The position numbers and the translations under genes are program-made. This document shows positions 7,028 through 14,067 of a DNA stretch of 19,387 nucleotides, one piece after another. Each line of letters begins with the position of its first letter. Positions within the stretch are counted from its first letter, which is position 1. Origin of the DNA: DATKKM01 sp036741795 (GTDB taxonomy: Bacteria; Chloroflexota; Dehalococcoidia; SM23-28-2; RBG-16-64-32); assembly GCA_036741795.1 (NCBI GenBank), contig DAINRO010000048.1, forward strand, positions 1-19,387, written 5' to 3'. Under the pieces are notes generated by a model. The model saw only the letters and a program-made list of their open reading frames with translations. It made no database searches and had not been told where the DNA came from.

Positions 7028-7942
7028 TTACGCGGATGTTTCGCGTTGAGCGTCGCGCAACCCCGCGACCTGCTTCTCCGCGTGGTACGAAGACCGCACC
7101 AGCGGCCCCGACTCCACGTGCCGGAACCCGAGCGATAACGCCTCGTCTCGAAGCTCGTCGAACTCGGCCGGATCGTAGTAACGCACAAGCGGTAGGTGCT
7201 TCGCGCTCGGCCGCAAGTACTGCCCGATCGTCAGCACATCGACGTCTTGAACCCGTAGGTCTCGGAACACCTGCAGCAGTTCTTCCTTCGTCTCTCCCAG
7301 TCCCACCATCACCCCCGTCTTCGTGACCGTCTCGGGATCTAGCTCCCGCGCCCGTCGCAGCAGGTGCAGCGTTCGCTCGTACCGCCCCTTCGGCCGCACT
7401 GTCCTGTACAGCCGCGGCACCGTCTCGGTGTTGTGATTCAGGATCTCCGGCCGGGCATCCATCACCGTGGCAAGCGCGTCGTCGTTGCCCATGAAGTCCG
7501 GAATAAGGACCTCAACGCTCGTCCCTGGTGATAGCCTCCGGATCCACCTGATCGTCCGTGCGAACACCGACGCCCCACCATCGGCCTCGTCGTCGCGGTT
7601 CACCGAGGTCACCACCGCGTGTTTGATACCCATTTCCCGCACCGCGTTCGCCACCCGCATCGGCTCCAGGTTATCGATCGCCTTCGGTCGGCCCGTCTTC
7701 ACCGCGCAGAACCCGCAGGCCCGTGTACACGTGTCGCCCAGGATCATGAACGTGGCTGTCCCAGCCTGCCAGCACTCCCCGATGTTCGGGCAGTGCGCTT
7801 CCTCGCAGACCGTGTGCAGCCGCTGCTCGCGCATGAGCGCCTTCAGCCTGATGTAGTTATCCCCACCCGGAAACCGCACCTTCAGCCAGGGAGGCTTCCG
7901 CCCGGACTCAACCCAGTTCACGGCGGCCGGATCAACGCTCAT
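7028..7942 (-). CDS. lipA: lipoyl synthase (radical SAM)
   Basis: A 304-residue radical SAM enzyme that inserts two sulfurs into octanoyl groups on lipoyl-dependent enzymes. Both iron-sulfur cluster motifs are complete: the auxiliary cluster CEEAHCPNIGEC (C46, C51, C57) and the radical SAM site CTRACGFC (C72, C76, C79). The C-terminal RSSYHAE motif, whose serine ligates the auxiliary cluster, is present. ATG 7942 is chosen because a TACAAT -10 box ends six bases upstream, consistent with a leaderless mRNA; a GTG at 7972 is possible but has no ribosome site. No lipB octanoyltransferase is seen nearby. It is followed on the same strand by the antiporter gene. Confidence 0.95.
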   Translation of the reverse strand: MSVDPAAVNWVESGRKPPWLKVRFPGGDNYIRLKALMREQRLHTVCEEAHCPNIGECWQAGTATFMILGDTCTRACGFCAVKTGRPKAIDNLEPMRVANAVREMGIKHAVVTSVNRDDEADGGASVFARTIRWIRRLSPGTSVEVLIPDFMGNDDALATVMDARPEILNHNTETVPRLYRTVRPKGRYERTLHLLRRARELDPETVTKTGVMVGLGETKEELLQVFRDLRVQDVDVLTIGQYLRPSAKHLPLVRYYDPAEFDELRDEALSLGFRHVESGPLVRSSYHAEKQVAGLRDAQRETSA

Positions 7943-7948
7943 ACTCCC

Positions 7949-7954
7949 ATTGTA
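7949..7954 (-). promoter_or_regulatory. -10 element of lipA
   Basis: TACAAT on the minus strand ends six bases before the lipA ATG, so transcription should begin at or very near the start codon. No convincing -35 hexamer is visible 16-18 bases upstream. Confidence 0.4.
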
Positions 7955-8006
7955 AGCAACGTGCGTCGCCACTCGATGCCGCGAAGCGAGCAGAGATAGT
8001 TGAGAA

Positions 8007-8022
8007 GTTACTTCAAATTAAC
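8007..8022. promoter_or_regulatory. possible single GlnR-like box between lipA and the GlnR-like regulator
   Basis: GTTAC-n6-TTAAC, also readable as an inverted repeat GTTA/TAAC. The spacing equals one a-n6-b unit of the actinobacterial GlnR box, and the site lies 77 bases upstream of the regulator gene, so it could be an autoregulatory site. The match is short and could arise by chance. Confidence 0.3.
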
Positions 8023-8037
8023 CTCGCACGATAAGCA

Positions 8038-8097
8038 CTCGGCGCTCGGCACTTCTAACTCCCTTTACTCTTCACTCTTTACTCTTTAATCTTCAAA
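8038..8097 (+). repeat. heptamer tandem repeats upstream of the GlnR-like regulator
   Basis: Five consecutive 7-base units occupy 8063-8097: CTTTACT, CTTCACT, CTTTACT, CTTTAAT, CTTCAAA. Just upstream, two more 7-base units of another type, CTCGGCG and CTCGGCA, occupy 8038-8051. The fourth unit supplies a TTTAAT hexamer eight bases before the GTG start of the regulator, so the repeat may serve as the promoter. Resembles the short tandemly repeated heptamers known from some bacteria. Confidence 0.6.
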
Positions 8098-8098
8098 G

Positions 8099-8761
8099 GT
8101 GCGTAATCTCCTTCTCGCCGGTGATGTCGAGACGCTCACGCCCTTCGCCCGGGCACTTGAAGCGCAGGGCTTCCTGGTGACCGTCCGCCCGCCTGGCAAC
8201 GGGGAGCCAGTCGCGTCAGATGTCGGACTGGTTGTTGTTGAGCTCGCGTCCGCAAGAGAGGACTCGGATATCCAGTCTCTACTCTCCGGCGTGTCCGGGG
8301 CAGACCCTATTCCTGTGATCGGCCTCGCCTCGCCGCAACACATCGACTCGTTCGAGCTCATCAGGGATCTTGACGACTTCGTCCTCCAGGGAAGTCCAGT
8401 GGAGGACCTGGTAGCACGTGTGAGACGGATCATCTGGAAGCACGACCGGGTGGATGCGCGAAATATCCTTGCCGTCGGTGACCTCTCGATGGACCTGGCC
8501 AACTACACGGTTCAGGTGGGAGGGCGGCACGTCGATCTCACCTACAAGGAGTACGAACTCCTGCGCTTCCTAGCGACCAACCGTGAGCGCGTCTTCAGCC
8601 GCGAGACGCTCCTCAGCAAGGTCTGGGGCTACGATTTCTACGGCGGCGCCCGCACCGTCGACGTCCACGTCCGCCGCCTCCGCTCGAAGATCGAGGACCG
8701 TCACCGCACCTTCATCGAAACTGTGCGTAACGTCGGTTACCGGTTCCGCGCTGTTCCCTAG
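8099..8761 (+). CDS. glnR: GlnR-like orphan OmpR-family response regulator
   Basis: A 220-residue transcription factor with a degenerate receiver (about 1-115) and an OmpR/PhoB winged helix (about 122-220). The DNA-binding half carries LTYKEYELLRFLATN, VWGYDFYGGARTVDVHVRR and IETVRNVGYRF, very close to remembered actinobacterial GlnR sequences. In the receiver the expected phosphoacceptor strand reads DVGLVVVELAS, with V46 or E48 instead of Asp, and the switch lysine region reads DDFVLQGSP. There is no partner kinase in the window. GlnR proteins act without phosphorylation on nitrogen genes, and amt, PII and glnA lie nearby with a GlnR-type site upstream of amt. The GTG start has no Shine-Dalgarno sequence and may be leaderless. 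The stop overlaps the convergent DUF1295 stop (CTAG). Family assignment is firm; the GlnR role is inferred. Confidence 0.75.
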   Translation: MRNLLLAGDVETLTPFARALEAQGFLVTVRPPGNGEPVASDVGLVVVELASAREDSDIQSLLSGVSGADPIPVIGLASPQHIDSFELIRDLDDFVLQGSPVEDLVARVRRIIWKHDRVDARNILAVGDLSMDLANYTVQVGGRHVDLTYKEYELLRFLATNRERVFSRETLLSKVWGYDFYGGARTVDVHVRRLRSKIEDRHRTFIETVRNVGYRFRAVP

Positions 8762-9549
8762 CTCGTCTCTTCCTGCTTCGGCGCCCATGGGATAAAGCCG
8801 CTCGTCCGCCGGATGTAATCCTCGTATTCAGGACGACGCTTCTTCAGGCCCCTTTCGAGCAGCGCAGCGCCCGATACTCGCACCAGCAGGAATGTCATCA
8901 GGGTTGGACTGAAACCCGTCAGCCATCCCCACGGTACCGACACAGCGATGAGGAAGTAGCCCCACCAGAGTGTTGCTTCGCCAAAGTAGTTGGGGTGCCG
9001 GGTGTACCGCCACAACCCCCGGTCCATCACCCTCCCGCGCGAATCGGGATCGCTCTTGAACGCCATCAACTGGTAGTCGCCGATCGCCTCGAAGCCGAAG
9101 CCGACCATCCAGGTGGCAAGGCCCAGGTAGTCCCAGGGAGTGAGGTTCGAGGGCTCGTCACTGTAAATGGCGACGAGGAGCGGCATCGAAATAGTCCAGC
9201 AAAGAAGTCCCTGGAGCAGGAAGACCTGGAACAAGCTGCGCCACCAGAACGTCTCCGGCGCCGATTCGCGCCACTTCTGGTATCGAAAGTCCTCGCCCTG
9301 GCCCGCGTTCCGCACGAAGATGTGCGCCCCCAACCTCAGGCTCCAGACTGCCACCAGGGCCACAACCAGAACCTGCCTCCCCGCATAGCCATCCGGCGAC
9401 GCGAGGAGATACACGATTGAAGCCAGCAGAAATCCAGGCCCCCAGAAGATGTCGATGATGCTGGCGTTCCGGACTGCGAGGCTCAGCAGCCATATGGAGC
9501 ACACGTACACGAGGATGGCCAGCCCGCCGAGCAACCCCGCCTCAAGCAT
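8758..9549 (-). CDS. DUF1295 membrane protein (steroid 5-alpha-reductase-like)
   Basis: A 263-residue polytopic membrane protein of the DUF1295 family, related to the C-terminal part of steroid 5-alpha reductases and to isoprenylcysteine methyltransferase-like enzymes. It has about six or seven hydrophobic segments and the conserved cytoplasmic signature GLWRYTRHPNYFGEATLWWG near residues 178-197, followed by LLERGLKKRRPEYEDYIRRTSGF, which in relatives forms the NADPH- or SAM-binding end. The substrate of bacterial DUF1295 proteins is generally unknown; a lipid is likely given the membrane location and the partner gene. It overlaps the upstream acyltransferase gene by eight bases on the same strand, indicating an operon, and overlaps the stop of the GlnR-like gene by four bases. 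Confidence 0.85.
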   Translation of the reverse strand: MLEAGLLGGLAILVYVCSIWLLSLAVRNASIIDIFWGPGFLLASIVYLLASPDGYAGRQVLVVALVAVWSLRLGAHIFVRNAGQGEDFRYQKWRESAPETFWWRSLFQVFLLQGLLCWTISMPLLVAIYSDEPSNLTPWDYLGLATWMVGFGFEAIGDYQLMAFKSDPDSRGRVMDRGLWRYTRHPNYFGEATLWWGYFLIAVSVPWGWLTGFSPTLMTFLLVRVSGAALLERGLKKRRPEYEDYIRRTSGFIPWAPKQEETS

Positions 9550-10336
9550 TGATTATTCCCTCCGCTGTCGCTAACGGATTCACCTTCCCCTCCAACTTCC
9601 TGACCTTTTCCTGGAGTCTCCCGGCAATCGCGTGCCACAAGTGGGTACCTGCCCGCTCCGTGAAGCTGGCTACCCAATCCTCGTCGCACTCGATGGTATC
9701 GCCGAACCACACTTTCACAACGTTGCCACCGCGGGGACGGATGGATCCGACCGGAAGAACATTCTGCATGCCGTAGTGGTAGAACGGGAGCACCAGTGGC
9801 CTGGTCTCAGAGACGAGCCAGCCAACGCCCGGATGGAAATCGCTCATCAGCGAATTCGGATCGCGCGTTCTTCCACCCTCGGGGAACATGTGCACCCACT
9901 CGCCATCCAGCAAACGGTCCCTCAAGAAGTCCATTCCCGGTTGCTGTATCCCGGCGCCCCGCACAATCGGCACCGACTTACCGGCCGTGAACAACCACGA
10001 CTTGAGAGGTGACCCGAAGAAATTGATCGCATCGGCGCCCACCCAGCGAATGTCCCGGTAGGGCCCACTCACAAAGTTGGCGATTAGCAGGGGGTCGTCG
10101 AACAACGATACGTGGTTGCTGATAGTGAGGAGGCCGCCGCTCCTTCGCAAACGAGCCTCATCCAGGAGTTCCCGGCCTACAACTTCGAGCTCGTTCAGGC
10201 GGACGGTTATGAACCGCGATGTAGCGATGACGACTCGAGCCATCAACGGATGATAGAAACGCTCCCCCGGCGCCCATCTCTTCAAGGCTGCTGCCTCTGC
10301 GTCGGTGATTCGGCTACCCGTCATCCGTGCCCACAT
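9542..10336 (-). CDS. PlsC-like 1-acyl-glycerol-3-phosphate acyltransferase family protein
   Basis: A glycerolipid acyltransferase-type protein. The catalytic block NHVSLFDDPLL matches the HX4D motif and its tafazzin-like variant NHxSxxDD. Block III appears as MFPEGGRTRDPN, the substrate-phosphate site, with Gly in place of the more usual Thr (EGTR). The final helix carries KVRKLEGK. The family transfers acyl groups to lysophospholipids at the inner membrane face. The start is uncertain: the longest frame begins at 10387 but would run through the four-pentamer box upstream of amt; ATG 10336 (264 residues) avoids it, and ATG 10324 is also possible. None has a good Shine-Dalgarno sequence. It overlaps the DUF1295 gene by eight bases and diverges from amt, so the GlnR-like site could act on both. 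Confidence 0.85.
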   Translation of the reverse strand: MWARMTGSRITDAEAAALKRWAPGERFYHPLMARVVIATSRFITVRLNELEVVGRELLDEARLRRSGGLLTISNHVSLFDDPLLIANFVSGPYRDIRWVGADAINFFGSPLKSWLFTAGKSVPIVRGAGIQQPGMDFLRDRLLDGEWVHMFPEGGRTRDPNSLMSDFHPGVGWLVSETRPLVLPFYHYGMQNVLPVGSIRPRGGNVVKVWFGDTIECDEDWVASFTERAGTHLWHAIAGRLQEKVRKLEGKVNPLATAEGIINA

Positions 10337-10343
10337 TCTACGC

Positions 10344-10381
10344 GTAATGTCCCCTTCACCCCCGCGTAACATGTCCGTAAC
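10344..10381 (+). promoter_or_regulatory. GlnR-type operator upstream of amt
   Basis: Four pentamers start at 10344, 10355, 10366 and 10377, exactly 11 bp apart: GTAAT, TTCAC, GTAAC and GTAAC, separated by six bases each. The published actinobacterial GlnR box is gTnAc-n6-GaAAc repeated with the same n6. The downstream pair is the better one (GTAAC as an a-site, GTAAC against GAAAC as a b-site). It ends 60 bp before the amt ATG and abuts the position of a poor -35 region (10381-10386) for a possible TACCGT -10 at 10404-10409, as expected for an activator-dependent promoter. Confidence 0.6.
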
Positions 10382-10441
10382 CTGCATCGCCAGACCGGCG
10401 TGCTACCGTTCGCCTATCACTTCTCAGGGAGGCTATCGGTA

Positions 10442-11800
10442 ATGGATGAAATTAGTGCAGGACAGGCACTGTCTGCGGCGAATACGGCATGGGTACTGGC
10501 CGCTGCTGCCCTTGTTCTGTTTATGACACCGGGGCTCGCGTTCTTCTACGCGGGCTTCGTGCGCAGCAAGAACGTGCTCGGCACTATCATGCAGAGCTTC
10601 ATAGTTATGGGGCTAGTTGGAGTCCTGTGGGTACTCATCGGCTACACGCTGGCCTTCGGGCCAAGTCAAGGGGGCATTATCGGCAACCTGGACTTCATCT
10701 TCCTGCAGGACACTCCTTCTACGCTGCCGGACGATGGAACAATCGCGCCGATGGCCTTCATGGCATTCCAGATGATGTTCGCCATCATCACGCCGGCCTT
10801 GATCACGGGAGCCTTCGCGGAGCGTGCCAAATTCAGCACCTTTCTGGCGTTTATGGCGGCGTGGGCACTGCTCGTCTACGCCCCGGTCGCCCACTGGGTG
10901 TTCGGCACGGGGGGATGGCTCTCCCCGTTCGACTCAGAGGGCTTTGCGACCGAAGGGATCAACGCTCTCGACTTCGCAGGTGGGACTGCAATTCACGTCA
11001 ACGCCGGCGCGGCAGCACTTGCTGCCGCCATCTTCTACGGAAAGCGACGTGGCTTCGGTACGGAGCCAATGGAGCCTCACAACGTCAGCTACATCGTTCT
11101 CGGTGCTGGAATCCTCTGGTTCGGCTGGTTCGGATTCAATGCGGGTAGTGCGCTCGGTGCCAACTCCGCAGCTGTCAACGCCTTCGTGGTTACGAACACT
11201 GCCGCCGCCGCCGCCGCCCTGTCCTGGATGTTCGTTAGCTGGGCTGTGACAGGCAAAGCCAGTGTGATCGGTGCCGCCGCAGGCGCTGTGGCTGGCCTCG
11301 TTGCCATCACGCCGGGATCGGGATTCGTGGAGCCGATGCCCGCCATCCTTATCGGCGCGGTCGCGGGGGCGGTATGCTACGGTGCCGTCCGGCTTCGTGC
11401 CCGCAGCGGATTGGACGACTCCCTGGACGTTGTGGGAGTCCACGGCATAGGCGGTCTCTGGGGTGGTATCGCAACAGGGCTCTTCGCTACAGCGGCGGTA
11501 GGCGGTGTTGACGGAGTCTTCGAAGGTAACCCCGAGCAAATGGGCGACCAACTGATCGCGATCGGCGCCGTTGCTCTCTACTCATTCGTCGTAACCTCGA
11601 TCATCCTGAAGGCGCTGGACCTTGCGGTCGGCATCCGGGTCAAAGACGAGGACGAAGAGCTTGGCCTCGATGTCACTCAGCATGGCGAGCGCGGCTACGT
11701 CTTCGACGATGTCGGCGTCCCCGTCTACAACATCACGCCGGTATCGGCGCCGCAGCCCACCCCGCAGCCAATGCCGCAGACCGACGCGGGCAGCGCATAG
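10442..11800 (+). CDS. amt: ammonium transporter (Amt family)
   Basis: A 452-residue channel protein with eleven membrane segments that conducts ammonium/ammonia across the cytoplasmic membrane. The signature DFAGGTAIHVNAG gives D177 and the first pore histidine H185; the second twin histidine is H334 in GVHGIGGLWGG. The cytoplasmic tail (VKDEDEELGLDVTQHGERGY) is the segment that interacts with PII in relatives, followed by a Pro/Gln-rich end. The start is ATG 10442, with AGGGAGG nine bases upstream, in preference to a frame beginning at 10400. The PII gene follows 12 bases downstream, the classic amt-glnK pairing, in which PII blocks the channel when nitrogen is sufficient. The GlnR-type box at 10344 suggests induction under nitrogen limitation. 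Confidence 0.97.
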   Translation: MDEISAGQALSAANTAWVLAAAALVLFMTPGLAFFYAGFVRSKNVLGTIMQSFIVMGLVGVLWVLIGYTLAFGPSQGGIIGNLDFIFLQDTPSTLPDDGTIAPMAFMAFQMMFAIITPALITGAFAERAKFSTFLAFMAAWALLVYAPVAHWVFGTGGWLSPFDSEGFATEGINALDFAGGTAIHVNAGAAALAAAIFYGKRRGFGTEPMEPHNVSYIVLGAGILWFGWFGFNAGSALGANSAAVNAFVVTNTAAAAAALSWMFVSWAVTGKASVIGAAAGAVAGLVAITPGSGFVEPMPAILIGAVAGAVCYGAVRLRARSGLDDSLDVVGVHGIGGLWGGIATGLFATAAVGGVDGVFEGNPEQMGDQLIAIGAVALYSFVVTSIILKALDLAVGIRVKDEDEELGLDVTQHGERGYVFDDVGVPVYNITPVSAPQPTPQPMPQTDAGSA

Positions 11801-11812
11801 GAGACGGATCAC

Positions 11813-12154
11813 ATGTACAAACTCGAAGCGATCATCCGCCCCGAAAGGCTCGATGACGTCAAGAACGCCCTCACCGAGGCCGGCTTCACCGGGATGAACG
11901 TCACCCACGTCACCGGCCGCGGTGTCCAGCGGGGCATCGTCCACCAGGGCCGAGGCGGCGAGACCTACACAGTCGACATGCTGCCCAAGGTCAAGATAGA
12001 AGTCGTCATCGCCGACGCTGACTCCGAGAAGGCCGTCCAGGCGGTCGTGAAGGCCGCCCAGACCGGCAACATCGGCGACGGCAAGATTTTCCTCATCCCC
12101 GTCTCCGACGCCATCCGCGTCCGTACGGGCGAACGCGGCGACCAAGCAGTCTAA
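11813..12154 (+). CDS. glnK: PII nitrogen signal protein (GlnB/GlnK)
   Basis: A 113-residue PII protein that senses 2-oxoglutarate and ATP/ADP and gates its neighbour Amt. It begins MYKLEAIIRPERLDDVKNAL and contains both PROSITE-type regions, with TGNIGDGKIFLIPV and RVRTGERG at the C-terminus. The T-loop (about 37-56) is one residue longer than in E. coli GlnB: the segment RGGETYTVDM replaces RGAEYMVDF, so the modifiable tyrosine position holds T51-Y52, and the Y46 equivalent is Gly. Uridylylation or adenylylation therefore remains possible only at Y52. Named glnK for its amt linkage; the glnB name would be equally defensible. GGAG stands about nine bases before the ATG. An intrinsic terminator follows at once. 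Confidence 0.95.
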   Translation: MYKLEAIIRPERLDDVKNALTEAGFTGMNVTHVTGRGVQRGIVHQGRGGETYTVDMLPKVKIEVVIADADSEKAVQAVVKAAQTGNIGDGKIFLIPVSDAIRVRTGERGDQAV

Positions 12155-12164
12155 ACCCGGATCG

Positions 12165-12197
12165 AAGAGGGGGCCAGAAACGGCCCCCTCTTTCCTT
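12165..12197 (+). terminator. intrinsic terminator of the amt-PII operon
   Basis: A perfect 11-bp stem AAGAGGGGGCC / GGCCCCCTCTT with loop AGAAAC, followed by a T-rich run (TCCTTT). It starts 10 bases after the PII stop and separates the operon from glnA. Confidence 0.92.
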
Positions 12198-12215
12198 TAG
12201 GGCAGGGGCCGCCAC

Positions 12216-12243
12216 TGGACAAAACACGCTAGCTCCCTATACT
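12216..12243 (+). promoter_or_regulatory. promoter of glnA
   Basis: TGGACA (12216-12221), a 16-base spacer and TATACT (12238-12243) give a good sigma70-type promoter, about 58 bases before the glnA ATG. No GTnAC pentamer array is found between the upstream terminator and the gene, so glnA, unlike amt, shows no GlnR-type box here. Confidence 0.6.
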
Positions 12244-12301
12244 TAGGCCGCGAAAATCCGCGCTCATCCTGAAGGAACTCGAGGGACTCAAGGAGGGAAC
12301 C

Positions 12302-13729
<1,428 letters not shown>

Positions 13730-13747
13730 CCGAACGCGAAACGGACT

Positions 13748-13778
13748 AAGAGCCCGCGTCCAGGAGCGGGCTCTTTTC
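13748..13778 (+). terminator. intrinsic terminator of glnA
   Basis: A perfect 10-bp stem AAGAGCCCGC / GCGGGCTCTT with an eight-base loop, followed by TTCC. It starts 19 bases after the glnA stop. Confidence 0.9.
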
Positions 13779-13791
13779 CATTACTCCGCCT

Positions 13792-13838
13792 GTAACTGTA
13801 CGTAAAGTCCGTAACAGGGCTTGTTACACGTGCGTCAC
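13792..13838 (+). promoter_or_regulatory. GTnAC half-site array upstream of the surface-modification operon
   Basis: Five GTnAC-like pentamers lie on about one helical face: GTAAC (13792), GTAAA (13802), GTAAC (13811), GTTAC (13823) and GTCAC (13834), offsets 10, 9, 12 and 11. The last two have the exact n6 spacing of a GlnR box. The middle also forms a perfect dyad GTAACA-GGGCT-TGTTAC (13811-13827). The array ends 23 bp before the first gene. It resembles the amt box but is less regular; an unrelated dyad-binding regulator is the alternative. Confidence 0.4.
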
Positions 13839-13861
13839 TCATACGGGAAAGGAATCTCACT

Positions 13862-14059
13862 ATGCTTGGTTTGTACGTTGACGCGACTAGCGGGGGGATG
13901 GCCCTGCAGATAATTCTCAGCGGGCTCGTTGGCGGCCTCGTCGTCATTAAGCTCTTCTGGCACAACCTCACGAGCGCCGTGTTCTTCTGGAAGCGCAACT
14001 CTCCGGAAACCGTCTCCGAGAACACTCCGGCGACCGACTCCGAAACCATCACCTCCTGA
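13862..14059 (+). CDS. small single-span membrane protein (YxDxxxG-type)
   Basis: A 65-residue protein. It opens with MLGLYVDATSGGMALQ, a variant of the YIDPGTGSMLLQ motif that recurs in many small bacterial membrane proteins, followed by one hydrophobic helix (about 14-32), an aromatic segment LFWHNLTSAVFFWKR and a polar Thr/Ser/Glu tail. The function of this type is unknown; proteins of similar appearance are often found beside surface-polymer genes. AAGGA stands eight to nine bases before the ATG. The methyltransferase gene begins nine bases after its stop, so it leads a three-gene operon. A membrane anchor or accessory subunit for the two downstream enzymes is a plausible but unproven role. 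Confidence 0.75.
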   Translation: MLGLYVDATSGGMALQIILSGLVGGLVVIKLFWHNLTSAVFFWKRNSPETVSENTPATDSETITS

Positions 14060-14067
14060 GGCTCCCG

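Noticed and set aside
5733..7049. A 438-codon plus-strand frame opposite the antiporter
   Set aside because: Low-complexity Ser/Ala/Thr-rich translation with no family pattern, lying opposite a clearly conserved membrane protein.
12155..12301. Search for a GlnR-type box or a glutamine riboswitch upstream of glnA
   Set aside because: No GTnAC pentamers in register were found, and the leader after the TATACT box is too short and unstructured for a known glnA riboswitch.
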